Shown: positions 21,914 to 34,644 of the stretch, in pieces
Layout: each line of letters begins with the position of its first letter
Position numbering within the stretch: position 1 is the stretch's first letter
Assembly (NCBI RefSeq): GCF_000002985.6
Contig: NC_003282.8
Span: 10,540,001 to 10,604,000, forward strand
Reading direction: 5' to 3'
Origin: Caenorhabditis elegans
Taxonomy: Eukaryota > Nematoda > Chromadorea > Rhabditida > Rhabditidae
Length of the DNA: 64,000 nt
Notes under the pieces: model-generated
Database searches by the model: none
Told to the model about the DNA's origin: nothing
Seen by the model: only the letters and a program-made list of their open reading frames with translations
Position numbers and translations under genes: made by a program

Positions 21914-23815
21914 ATGAATGGAAATTCTTTAAATTCGTTTGTTAATATCAGAATCTATGGAAAAACTCTGGAAAACTTGAAACATTATGGATTGATTGAA
22001 TATTTGGTAAGCCTATCTTTTTTTCATTGCTGAGTATTCGTTTTTGAAACTATTACGATTTACAGAATGAATTCGCCGGTGGCAGCTCATTTGTTTCCCT
22101 CACCGAGAGCACGTCGATATCTTCAATCAACACTGCTACAGTCGATACTCCTCGTTTCTCCACTCCAATCGTTCCAAACGTAGGATTATATCAAAAATTC
22201 ACACTGAATCTTTCGGAAAAAATATCCGAAATTGGACCGAACGACGAGAACGAAGATTTGAAGGAAAGCTATGATCAAGAACCAGAAGAAGAACTAAATA
22301 GTTCACATGAAAGTAATAATAGTGTGGAAAAAGTTATGGATATGATAATCGAAGATGTTGTTTCCAATCATACGACGAATATTGCAGATGGAGACGAGTA
22401 CGTTTTTTTTTAATACAAAATTTTTTTTTCAATAATTTAAACTCTTTTAGCAGTGAATCTTAAATTACGCTGAATATTTTCTCGTAGTCCAAATTAAAAA
22501 TTCATTCACTTGTTTTTTCAAAGCTTCGAACCTGTTTTAGACATTACCCATATGCAAAATTTTGTAATTTTTACCCTAGAGATCGATTTTAGTTTAATTC
22601 AAAAAAGTGTGCGCCTTTAAAAAGTACTGTGGTTCCCAGATTTTTTTTGTTGAATCATGTATATTAAAATACATCAAGTTTTGAAGAAACGGAGGAAAAA
22701 CTAGGAAAAATTAATGCGGATTCTGCAAAAACAAAGTTAGTAACTACAGTACTCCTTAAAGGTGCATTCTTTTGAACCTGAAAAAAAACGGTTGCCGAGA
22801 GACCGGGTACCGTTAGTCACAAGAATTTAAATTTCGTTTTTTTTTCAGTATTAATTCGCCGATTGTATCATCTGGACAGTCGGAGTTTCTCCAAGACGGT
22901 GTAGACAACGATGGAAATATTGATGATTATGAAGAGTATCAGTCATTACCACCGAATGATGATGTTATTATGAATGAAACAGAATTGATGGATGTTGATC
23001 GAACCACAGTGATGACTCCATTACGAAGTCCTACATTTTTCGATTATCACAACGAATCCGGTGATGAAGATCAGTTGAATGAGAATGAAATGAAATCTCC
23101 AGACAGCAAAAACGACGAGATTAATAAAGATGAAATCCACAATATTCAATGTCATTTCCCGGTGAGTTAAATTTTCTGTTTGTTTTTTTCCATTACCTGG
23201 ATTGTTGCAGAACTGCAATCGAGCAATTGCGTGGAAGAGGAAATATGGAAAACTTCGTCTTATCGATCACGCATTGGTCCATTGCGATAAAAACTTTCTG
23301 AAATGCAAAAAATGCAAGCACACTTGTCATACAATCCGTCAAATGCGTTATCACTATCGCATTTTTCACTCAACATCAAAAATGGAAGGCTTCGGAGTGT
23401 CTGGGTAAACTTTCTGAAATTAAAATATTTCAACAAATTGCAAATTTTTCAGCTTGCCAACCAAAAATAAAGGATTCCAAAAAATTATGAATGCTTGTTT
23501 CGCAGGTAAGTATCAAGTTAAAAATTATAGTTTTACATCCATATGGTTTTTGATTTTTTAGATTTGCTCTAATTTTTAAATTTTTAAAATCTTCTTGATA
23601 AAAATCGACTCAAAAAATTCATTTACTGTAGGCCAAATTGTTCAATTTAATTTCAAACATGGATTGGAAACTGAAAATTCTGTTTCATAATTCAGTTGAA
23701 AGTCAATTGTTCAGATCAATTGGTCGAGATGAACAAACGAAAAAATCCTCCAAAATCTCAAAATGGCAGCCGCCGTAGCCGGGTCAAGTCAAAGTCCAAG
23801 AGAAGTGGCATCTAG
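21914..23815 (+). CDS. him-8: HIM-8, X-chromosome pairing-centre zinc-finger protein
   Basis: Six exons (21914-22006, 22066-22397, 22849-23161, 23211-23404, 23453-23505, 23715-23815) give 361 aa. It lacks the MTCDDWNS start of the ZIMs but keeps the IYGKT core in exon 1. One PRFSTP motif is present, with its Thr at residue 64; published work identifies this site as a CHK-2 phosphorylation target that docks PLK-2. The ZIMs have two such motifs. Exon 3 corresponds to ZIM exons 3 and 4 combined. Fingers: CHFP-NCN...DHALVH (C-x4-C-x17-H-x3-H) and CKKC...HYRIFH. The C-terminus is basic (KSKSKRSGI). HIM-8 binds the X pairing centre and is needed for X pairing and segregation. AATAAA lies at 23956-23961. 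Confidence 0.96.
22609..22767. repeat. Small inverted-repeat element in him-8 intron 2
   Basis: GTGCGCCTTTAAAAAGTACTGT at the left end pairs imperfectly with ACAGTACTCCTTAAAGGTGC at the right end. At about 160 bp it fits a small non-autonomous element. Intron 2 is correspondingly the longest of this gene. Confidence 0.7.
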
Positions 23816-23955
23816 AACTTTGCAAGTTCACAGCCGTTTTATTTTGTAAATATCGGCATATTGCATACTTCATACATTATACATGCCTACAGCACGAATC
23901 TCGAAATTTTAATATAATTCGGTTTATGTCATATTTCTACAAAGTTTGTGTCATT

Positions 23956-23961
23956 AATAAA
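23956..23961 (+). terminator. Poly(A) signal of him-8
   Basis: AATAAA 141 bp after the him-8 stop codon. Confidence 0.65.
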
Positions 23962-26900
23962 ATCTTATTGATAATCAGCTCGAGATTAGTAAAACTTTGG
24001 CTCAGAAAATGGAAATTTAAGATCTGGCGCTTCAAATTGTTTAAAATGATATAAATCTCTACAATCAGGTAATACAAGGGTTAATGAATAAAATTCTTTC
24101 AATGCTGTTTGATGTTCTCACAGATTCCTCATCGTACTTTTACGACAAATTCGGCGCCTAAAGCGTCACGATACCCATAAAAAGACACACCGGACCTATA
24201 AAAACTTCTTCCTCCACCACTTCTTTTTTTCGATACGAGACGCGCTCATAAAAACGGATATTCATCATTATATACACAGAGATGAAGCAATTTTTTACCT
24301 TCTCTTTTTTTCCATTATTTACCGGTCTTATTTTTTAATGGAAAAGTTCCCCCTCTTCGGTCAACTATTTCGATAATCGCTTCATTTATTATAATTGGAG
24401 TGAGCGTAGTGAGGCTGTTGCGGTTCAATTATTATGAGCGACCGGCGTGAAAATGGATAGGAATTTATGATGAGTTTCATGTCGGCTCTTTGCAAAATTT
24501 GCGTTGCATTCTATGAAATTGCGAATTGGAATTGGAAACAATTTTAAATGACCTTTTGATGTTATTCAAATACTATCCCTTCTAAGAATTTTTCGGCTGA
24601 CTCCCCGACAACTATGTGCCAAATTTGTCAAAACATATTAACTTGTTCAGAAGTTGTCAAAATTAGGCAAAGGTTAGGTAGGTACTTGGATTAAGCAAAC
24701 CCAAGTTTAAGCTGATTGTAAGTTTATAATTTCAGAATTAAAGATTTTATTAACTGTGAAAGTTTGAAAGTTTCAGATCCATCCAAAATAATAATTATTT
24801 TTGGAGTTGATTTCAAGCATACTTCTACAAAAATTTTTCATGTTATGTGATCATGTAAAGATGATTTCCAAAACTTTCAATCCATTACCCGATATTTACA
24901 CTATCTTACTGTACCGTACTTCTAAATCATTAATGAGATTAGAATACGTTATTCAGATAGATGTTTGGAAACTGTTTAGCTAAAAATCTTAATTTATAAG
25001 CGATTACTATTTACAAATTTACAAAATATGTCTAAATACACCATAGAATAGTTCAATATGTATGGCCAAAAATCATAAGAAAACGATCCAGGAACTTTCA
25101 AAATTTTCTAGTAAAGTTGTGGTAAAATGCATTTTTCACAAGGTTTCGTAATGTTTCAACTAAATGTTCCATCTGTAAACAACTTAGTAATTACTGTAGA
25201 ACAGCTTTTTGTGGAAAGCTCTCAAATAGTTTTGCCGACTAAAATGAACAATTAAAAAACCTGAACAGTTTATTAATTCTGTTTTGTACTTTTACAAAAC
25301 ACCTTCATAGTTAAAGTTTTCCCTTCGATTATTAACTTGAGCCCAAGAAACAATTACGCTTAGCTCTAGAAGCTTCGTACGTAGAAGCTTTGAACCCTAG
25401 TTAAAATAAAAGTATGTGTCCAAATCCAAAAAAGATCAACTGCTCTTAACGAAATCTGGCGAAATTCAATTTTAGTAAATCGAATTTCAGAATATTTCAT
25501 CACGATGAAAAGGACACATTATTATGAAAAGTGCAAAGTGTTGCAAGGATCTTTGAAAATAATTTATTATGGAATAGGAAATGTTAAAATCACTCTAGCT
25601 TACAAGATAAGTATAGGTAATACAAAAAATATTTTCTGTGTTAAGATTTTACTATAGTTACAATAAACAAAGCGGGATATTTCCTTGATTATTATGTATC
25701 TCCGTGAGTGATAATATTAGTGTATAACTTTTAGTTATCATATATAACTTGGGAAAAATATTTAGCAATAGAATCGGAGCAGAAACTTCACCCTAAACAT
25801 TAACTATGAGTCTGATAAAAATTTGAAGCATCAGTCAAATCGAATTTTACATCCATCTTCCTTCAATTTTGTTGTTCTTTTTCTTCGTTTCTATTAATCA
25901 TCCCTTTCTTGTCCTTCTTCAGTTGGTATTCTTCATTTTTAGTGAGAAGTCACTGCTAACATTTCCAGCTGGTTACATCTTTCACACTCTCTTCTTCCAG
26001 TTTTTATTCTCTTATTTATTCCATATATTTCTGCTTCGAAGCGCTTACTTACTTACCACCTCTTCATTTCACCAGTAGAGAGAAAAAAAGGGTCGACCCG
26101 ACCTTCGCTCCGTTTTTTTTTCGACATTTTCTCCTCAATTTTCCTTTTTCTCAAAATTGGTCTTCGAGGATAATAAACTTTGTCCGGCGCTGTGTGTATT
26201 CTGCGTCTCGCTTATAATTTGCATGATGATTGCTATACCATATTTCACCTGAAGGCACACTTTGGGAACGAACGACTACCTGCCGAATGGCGCCCATATG
26301 TCTCCCTTAATAAGTGAGAAGAGAGTATCTAGGAATAGGAGAGTACTAGAGATATTAAATTAGGGGATCAGAAGGTGCTGCTGCTCCAGATGCCCTTGCG
26401 CCACACAAGAATAACATCACTTACATTATCGTCAAAGGAGAAATTGTTTAAAATTACCAAAATATATTTTTCATCATCAGAAGCCAATGTGTATTTTTCT
26501 AGGACTTCAGTACTCCGAAAAAACTTATGATTTTGAAACAATTTCCCCCTTCAGGGGCACTAGTAACTAGTTGACATAAAGGTACCCATCTGCTTTTAAG
26601 GCGACCTACGCCTGCCTTGTGCATACATGTGTGCCTACGGTAGGAGCCCATAAAATATTTTTTTGTAATTTTTTAAATTATAATTTCAACAAATTTATCA
26701 GAACAGTCAGCATATAAGAAAAGTAGCTAATAGCTTAACGTTCGATCAAATACCTTGTTAAATTTTTACCTCCCGTTTCAACCTGTCCCTCTATAATTTC
26801 ATCAATTAGCTCAAATCATCTAGGCATGAATTCTTCAGCGGTCTCTTTTTATTTCTTCAACCACCATCATTATTTCCCAGTTATTTTTATTGTGAAACTT

Positions 26901-29430
26901 ATTGTAACCTTTTGTTCATCTATTGTTCAGTTGAAGTTGTGGTTAGGCTGAAAAATTGGTTGTGGTAAATGAATAGGTTCTTTGAACTATAGGTACTTAA
27001 CTTTGAACCCACATGATAGAAAAGTGGTTTTCGTCTGTTAAATCAAATTTGTGTTAACTACCGAGTTAACCAAAGTTTTCTCCAGACACATGATCAATCT
27101 AAAAAAAGTTATAATTCACCACGTTTCCTTGAAACCAGTTGTAACTATTTTTGCCTAATTACAAAATCTCAAAAATTAAAAAAAAAACTTATTCGCAGTC
27201 AAAAAATAGTCACTACTTACATGTCATACTTGTTTAGATGTCCCAGCAATTCTGGATTTTATAAAAAGAAGCTACAAGTTTTTTAGATATTTGACATTTT
27301 GCCAATACTTTGACTCAAGTTTTAAAAGATTCAACATTTTTCAATGATAACTTTTCTGACCAACTTTTAAAAACTTTTTTTTGCGAAAAACATATTTATT
27401 ACGGTTCACATGATAAGTGAAAATTGATGAACTTTTCTAAAAAAAAGTTTATCTAAGCGTTCAACAACTGCCCCAAAAATTTCATATTCAATTTCAATTT
27501 GAAGCCGATCATAAAAAAAAAAAGTATATTCTCAAATGAGCGATGACGTCCAAAATCGGAAAGGCATAAATAGAACATTGGCTCTGGATGAGCTATTGCT
27601 ATACGACCTACAAAAACCCACTTTATTGGTTCCGTATTCTATCCCTCCTCAATTTTCATCAACACACAAAACGGTCAAAAATCCCGAGTGGACCGGTCTC
27701 CAGTGCCAATTACCGTTCGAAACCTCAAGCTTCGCGGGTTGTCTTCTCCCTCTTTTCTCATCAATCATAATTTGTTCGTTGTCCAACATTCAAGACACAC
27801 AGTCACTCAACTTTCTATTCTCGGTAGCTTCACCGTCCATCTCACCGATTCACACAAAAACTCAACTAACTACTTTCCCGGATTTTCTCTTCCATAATCG
27901 GATAAACTAAAGAAAGGTGTGACTGACCTAGTGTCTTTATTCTCAATTTATCCCTCTATTCAAAGTCACATTTCACAGTTTCCCACCGCATTATATGGAT
28001 AGTTTCACAGCTATCTGAAACTTCTATTAAATAAAACATTATGAATCCCATGTTCATCTCAAAACCCCCTGTTCTGCATTCGTTCTTTTGTATTGACTTA
28101 TCCCTATTTTTTGACATTTCATTTTGGAAAAAACCCACCCGCCGCGCGCCAGGTGACAGCTCAATGGAGTAGGCAGGTGGCCGGAGGAGGCAAGAAGTGG
28201 AACTGTGATAACAAATGGATGGTTTTCAAGGACATGAATTGAAATTCCTTTCGACTGTTTTTACGTTTCAAATTAACTTTTGTATGTTAGTCTTTTAATC
28301 TGGCTAAAGACAGTTTGAGATTGGTATTGGGTTTCCTTGGTAGATCGGCAAATGTTCAAGCGATGTTGCTTGTCTGTCTATGTTCGTGCCTACCGTAGAT
28401 TCAAACCTTTATACTCTTCTAACTTTTATTTGTTTATTGAAAGTTGGGAATTTGAATATTTTTGTTGGTAAATTGTAATATATTCTGATACTGATAGAAT
28501 ACCATATTCCCTTCATTTCCCTTACAGCTCCTCTCTTCTCTCTTCTGATCCTCTCGATGCACTATGTGTCAAAATTCGCTTCAGACTAACTTTTATAGCT
28601 AACAACTTTGTTGTTTTTATTTTTATTCCTGACAAAACATTTAAAATCAATTTTTCTAAAATAGGTAAAATAAATTTAGACATTCCCAAAACACCGATTA
28701 AATAATGGAGAAGAATGTACTTTTATTTTTTTGATCGAGACTGACAAAATACCGAATTCATAATCTCAGCTCTAACTGGCAATGGTCTTGAATGGTCTAG
28801 GAAATTAAAACTGGCGCTATTGTATAAGTCACTTAATTTCTGTTGTCCACTATTTTATGTCACAGCCGAAGTAGACCATATAATCAGGAATCTTTCCTTC
28901 TTCAAATTGTTGACATGCGAGTGTTACCGATTACACGCATGGATCGGTTTCTGCCCTTTTCTTGACAGTGGAAGATGAACAAAAATTAGCCTATCGGTGT
29001 GCAATCAATCCGGTCACCTATCCTGACCTCTCTCTTCTTGTACATTATGACAAATAACAGTAGGGAGATAGATTGGTGGTTACGTTTGCTTAAGATTGAG
29101 TGACTCTGTGTTGCGACGGGGATCAGGAGGACACGGTTATCAGATAAGTTTACATAGAAGGGGAAACGACAAGGAGAAGAGAGATTAGTCATGTTGCCAG
29201 TCAAAGCTACTACTTTTTTGACTAATATGAACTAACAGAATGAGCAGATAAAGTGAATGGTGGAACATCATCGGGAATAGCAGCCACGAGAAAGTTAGAA
29301 GTTGATGTGAAATAGTATCTACATAAGAATACTTGAAAAACTTTGCTGAAGACTGTTATTATTAACCAGCCGTGGACCGCACCTTCGGCGCGGCCCCGAC
29401 TTCTGGGGCTGAAAATTAATTTTTTATGAA

Positions 29431-29521
29431 ACTACCGTAACCCTACAGTATTCCTACCGTACCACTATTGTACCACTACAGTACCCCGACTATATCCCTA
29501 CACTAACCTTAACTCACTATC
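29431..29521. repeat. Degenerate CTACAGTACC/CTACCGTACC repeat
   Basis: Runs of the type CTACAGTA, CTACCGTACC and CTACACTA recur about every 10 bp. This is a common simple repeat in C. elegans intergenic DNA. It directly follows a GC-rich palindromic phrase (CACCTTCGGCGCGGCCC) near 29380. Confidence 0.7.
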
Positions 29522-29660
29522 CCTCCAGAAGCCAAAACTTCACAGACTACAAAGACTACATAGACTACAAACTATGTACACACAGAATAAGCGCTTTATA
29601 TATAGTAAATGATATTTGAGGATAACCGTATTATTGGCATAGTTTCGGAATAGGATTATT

Positions 29661-29882
29661 GACCTACGTAGGCACAAAAATGCCTGCCTGCCTACATGCG
29701 TGTACACGGCCAAAGTACGCCTGAACTTCATTTTTTTTAATTTGTAAATTAAATCATCAAATATTTTTTGGAATGAACCATATAGCAACTCGAAATTCTC
29801 CTCCCTACCAAGATTGAGAGTTAAAAATTCACTCCAACGGTCAGACCACAGGCGATAGGTAGGTATGTAGGCAGGTATGAAC
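29661..29882. repeat. Inverted repeat with GTAGGCAGG arms
   Basis: GCCTGCCTGCCTACATGCG on the left faces AGGTAGGTATGTAGGCAGG on the right across about 150 bp. Related GCCTGCC/GTAGGCA phrases occur near 26610, 31420, 57515 and 60490, so this is a dispersed repeat family. Confidence 0.55.
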
Positions 29883-32800
29883 TAGCATACTGTTGTCTTC
29901 AAATTGTCAATTGTTTTTCTTTGTTTTTCAATTGTTTTTGTTCGAGATCAATTGATTTAACAAATTTTGAAAACATTTAATTCAACCTAATATGTGAAAT
30001 TTTCAAGTGCCTTTGTTGGCCACCATTTACTGTTTACTAATAAGCTTCTCCTATGAGTATGCCTTTTAATTATTTTTCCAATACTTTACCTCATCATCGT
30101 CTTCCTTATTACCCATCCTCCTGGCTCCTCCCACTTCTTCTAACTAACGGATCGCGCATTCCCTCGACGATCTCGCGGGTTGTCTTATTGCGTAACCCGA
30201 ACCTTATCATAACTCTCTCTTCTTTATTTTCTTTCTTCTCACCCAAAAAAAGAAGACTCACTCCACCATCACCCGGTGACTGACGCGGGAAAAATGCAAA
30301 CGGAACGGAACAGAGGGATATCATTAACTTGCCCCCTTCTTCTCCTATTAACTGCAGTGTTATCACCTTCCATCCACATATCCCTTTTCTCCTTTATCCA
30401 AATGTCCATTATCCTCAATTTGAATCACTTCTTTGTTTTTCTGATTTTCCTGGTTTTTTTTGTTGGTTTTGTTAAAATTATCGCAAATTTCCAAGTAGAA
30501 AGACAATTTGGAAATGTGAAAACTTCGTTAATCATTATTCAGTGGTATTAGAGCAAAATATCTTTTTATTAGAAGTAATTAATGTTCGGCAAAGAAAAGC
30601 ACCTGTAGCACTAAAAAGTTTTAGACTGCACGGCCCCGGTAAAGAATCTACCCAAACTTGGTGTGATTGCAGTTTTTCCTATGCATTTTGAGCCTTAAAT
30701 TTCTAAAATTTCAAAAAAAAATTGATTTTCCTAATTCTCAGTGTAAAATACACCATAATTATATAACTGCAAATATAATGACAATCAACTCTAAAAAGTT
30801 CTCAAAAAAACCAAAGCCATCAAGCATCTCAATATTCACCAAAACTTATTAAAGCAGATAGTAAATCTCATCCTAGTTTTCAAATTTTCAGCACAGAAGG
30901 GCCCGAAAAAAAAATCCGAAATATGAATTTCGCAAGAAACCAACTTCGTATTCTGCTTCTTTTCAATACTGACCTTCATTTACCTCCACCATCTCCCCCG
31001 TTTCCGAGATACCACTTTTACCAAACTTTCGCACTTTCCTCACTTTGTCTTGCCTTTGAAATTTTCCCGTACTGCATGCTGGATGAATAGTTATGTGTTC
31101 CCTCTACACTTGACATGTTCAAGATCATTCTTCCACCACCAAATGGCATCTTCTCCTTCATTTCCGTTTCGCTTGATTTGATTGTTTTTCCTGGTTCTCC
31201 AGTACCTCATGTTCCACAGAGTTTGCTCTCAGTCAGTCGTCTAATTGATAATTAGGTGTTTGTGGTGGTAGTGGGGTGTGTCTTGAGGGGGACACCCATC
31301 TGGTACAAGCTCATCTGGTCGTTTTTCTTTTCTTCTCAAACAATCCAATCATTTTCTTGCCAACTACATATACTTATTTTCGTTATACTAAACCTTTTCG
31401 GGAAGCTTTCCATGTAGGAACGAAAATGCCTACATGAAAAGCTAAAATAAATTCGCATTCCAAACATTGACAAGAATATAAAATAACTGACACGATTGCC
31501 TAACGTTGTTACATGCTCTGATTTTTCTCAAATTCTTTAACCAGTCAGCTTGTATTAATTAGTTTTGTTAACACTATCCTTTAAAAGTGTGCTGTTAGTG
31601 GAGTTTTACTTAAATAAAATTATAATAGTCCAACAAGAGCAAATATTAGTGTCAAACACTTCGAATAGTTTGAGTCTTTTCGAATTTTTCAGTCAAGGTT
31701 TTGGTAAAACGTCAAATGAAAAAACAAACATATATTTTTCTGACGATAATTTTGAAATGAGTAATGCCAATAAGCTTCCCCTCTTCAATAGATCCACTCA
31801 TAATTTCTGCCAAGTGTTGTGAATACAAAACTTTAGTAACTGCTTGTTTTTGGCATACCTTATATCCAAAAGGTGCGAGAGGCAATTAAACATGGACAAT
31901 AGATGGACAAGTCTAATTATTGTTAAACCACAGCCACCACGACGAACACACACTCCCGTAGAGGATGGTTGTTTTGAGTGTATAGCAGTTCATATGTCTA
32001 TACATAGCTTGTATGTTCCTATGTTCTTCGTATAATTATCATCGTCATGCCTTCACACTTCTCCCTTCATCTTTTTCATCTATATACTAACATTCACTCT
32101 GGAAGCCCTCCCTCTGACATCCTGTGCCATAAGAAGAAGAAGCAGTCAGTTCTGGCTCATTAGTCGGATGTCTTCTGTGTCCGAAAAGGGTCACGCAATC
32201 TCAGTCTATTCATTCTCCGCCTAACTCGACAACATTCCTTCCTTTCCACCCGCACTTCATTCTTCTGAATTATGTATACCAGTTTGACCTACTTATCTAA
32301 GAGCTTTAGAGCTCTAATTCTATTTTGAGAACTTTTCGAGTAAATTGCACAATTTTTTAGGGCTCCGTGAGACTCTCCTTAAAGAGCCCAGCTGTGAGTT
32401 TCGTCAATAAGGTCTAGAAATTAATGAATATTTAGTGAAAAAAATTCGTTGAAAATTTGACAGTTTTTCTCTGTATTAATTTTGCTCATAAGCAGACACA
32501 TTTTTCAGCACTTTTGGAAATTATATATACACGTGTTACCAAACATAATTTATCAAGCTATTTTTACTACCTTCTCACCGAACTCCGCGTGTCTGTGTTG
32601 CGAAGAAATTGAGCCTCTTTCATCTTTCATCATCACATTTGTGTCAAACTACGCTTGTTTCGCTATGTTTCTTCTTAGATTACATAGATTCTCTCACAAC
32701 TTGCAACTCATCAATTCTCCCCTCACGTCAATTGATTGTTCTTGTGGCAAATTACATTGTTTTTAGAGCCTCGATGACATCGAGCAGGTGGCCAAAAGTT

Positions 32801-34628
32801 TTGAGAGAGCAAGACGAGTTTTTACACGAAACTTTGAACATTTTTTTTCAATTTTTTTCGAATTAAAAAAAAAATGTATACGGTTTCAAGATTAAAACAT
32901 TTAAAAAGGAAAACCTTACCGTTTAATTAAATTCCTCTCTTGCCAACTGCATGACAGCTCATAACTATACTTCATCCAACTATACGTAGCACAGAAAAGA
33001 CAAAGCGAACCTATTTATTTCTTTATTTCTATTCTCATTTCCCGTCAAAAGCCAGTAGCCATTTCATATCCTCCACATCCTTTCATCACCATCAATCTTT
33101 TCCTCACTTGGCGACGTTTTTCCCGGGTAAAGAAACAGAAACAGAAGCCCGTTGCCATTCAGAAGTCGTCAAAAAACAGTTTTGATTCGATTACGGTAAT
33201 CGTTCGCCACTGCTTTTTGTCTACTATGAGAACTATTCAGCTTGTGTGTATTCTATGTATGTGTGGTTGAAATGAACGAAATTTTAATTGGATACGGATT
33301 TCGATTGACAGCCAGAAAGCAGCAGACAGCAGCAGCGCCCTCCCGTCATCATCCGGCATTTCGAATGCCATTGTTTGACGAACACAGTGTTGGAGCAAGA
33401 AGTATCCTTTCTTGTTTCTACCCGCGTCCTGTGCGCCCCACATGTGCGCACACGAAATATATTCCCATGGTATCGTGTTGAATTTCACTGGAAAGTCAAA
33501 AGCCCGGCGAGAGCCAAGTGGATATCTAAATATCTAGCTCTTCTCTTTTTCAAACTGCATTCTTTGTACAAGTGTTCTAGTCTCTTTTCCTTCTTCTTTC
33601 TATCCCGGATATCCCACACTTCTCTAACACCTTCCATTGTACAAGTACATGGAGCAAATCGAATTCTCTCCTCCAATCTTTCCGCTCATCAGAAGAGCCC
33701 ATTGAAGTGTGCATATGTCTTTGCCTGTTTCACACTCTTTTTTTCTTCAGCAAACCCTCTCATTTTTTCCGAGCTCACACGTACATCTTCTCGGGATGAA
33801 TGCGTCGTTTTTCTATTAACCTTTAGGGGTGAAATAAAAGGCCACTACTTCAATTGAGTTGTGTACATAAGCTCTCAGATTTTTTTCCCAACAAAAAAGT
33901 TCCAGATTTTGATCGTACCACATTTCCAAATTTAATTTAATTTATGTTTTTCTGACACGTGTTTTGCAAGAGACTGAAATTTTAGAACAACTGTTGTTGT
34001 ACCTCGGAATCTATTATGTCAAAAATTTCCCTAATCTCGAAAGCGAAACTTAACTGCCTGAATATTGTCTGAAATTGAAAATAGTGATTCAAGTAAAAAA
34101 AAATTGAGCAAAACACAATGAAAAAATCAGAATCCTTGTGGAAAGATCTTTTCACTGGAATTCAAACTGAGTCACTTTCGTCGATTTAGGTTACAAAAAT
34201 GAATTTGATTAATTTTCCAGTTTTTCTTATGTTCTCCTAAATTTCAGCTCTTTCTAGTATTTTACCATTTAGAAAATTCTTCAGTGGAGAAATAATAAAA
34301 ATCCATTCTTTTGGTGCTAAAATTACTACAAATCGTACAATAAATTCAGAACAAATTCCAGAAGTTTTTGTAATTTTTTTGACCGGCCGTACTCAAATTT
34401 TAATATAGGCTAAAACTTGTAAGAACAACTTTTTCGCAACTTATTTTAGAAATCTATTTCCTCAAAAATGTCTCAATTCTTAATGAGACTTCAAATTTTG
34501 CAGTGACCAAACCAAAACCATGAGCTATTTTTCTAGTTCCAAAGGATAACCTAATTTGTATTCAGTGGTAGTGCCAGTTCCAGTTTTTCTAAAGTTTTGT
34601 GTGAGTTTTGTGCTCTTTAGCTTGTTTG

Positions 34629-34644
34629 GCATGCGCATGCGCAT
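34629..34644. repeat. Alternating purine-pyrimidine palindrome
   Basis: GCATGCGCATGCGCAT, a nearly perfect palindrome of alternating purine and pyrimidine in otherwise AT-rich DNA. It contains TGCGCATGCGCA, the core bound by NRF-1 in vertebrates. No function is shown here. Confidence 0.4.

Noticed and set aside
23670-23720. CTGTTTCA-type 21U-RNA promoter motifs (also near 33725)
   Set aside because: Isolated matches only, without the flanking AT context or clustering expected; one lies inside a him-8 intron.
7088-23815. The four zinc-finger genes as one operon
   Set aside because: Spacing between genes is about 400, 700 and 990 bp, larger than the usual roughly 100 bp of worm operons, and upstream blocks suggest separate promoters. 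It cannot be excluded for the first pair.
27536-27910. 124-codon open frame on the plus strand
   Set aside because: Composition is Ser/Thr/Pro-rich as expected from pyrimidine-rich DNA. There are no splice partners and no recognisable motif, and two other frames are also open over the same stretch.
30053-30551. Overlapping open frames on both strands
   Set aside because: Both strands are open over the same low-complexity CT-rich sequence, typical of chance frames.
33375-33857. 160-codon open frame on the plus strand
   Set aside because: It reads through CT-rich DNA with Phe/Leu/Ser-heavy composition, overlapping open frames occur in other phases and on the opposite strand, and no conserved domain is seen.
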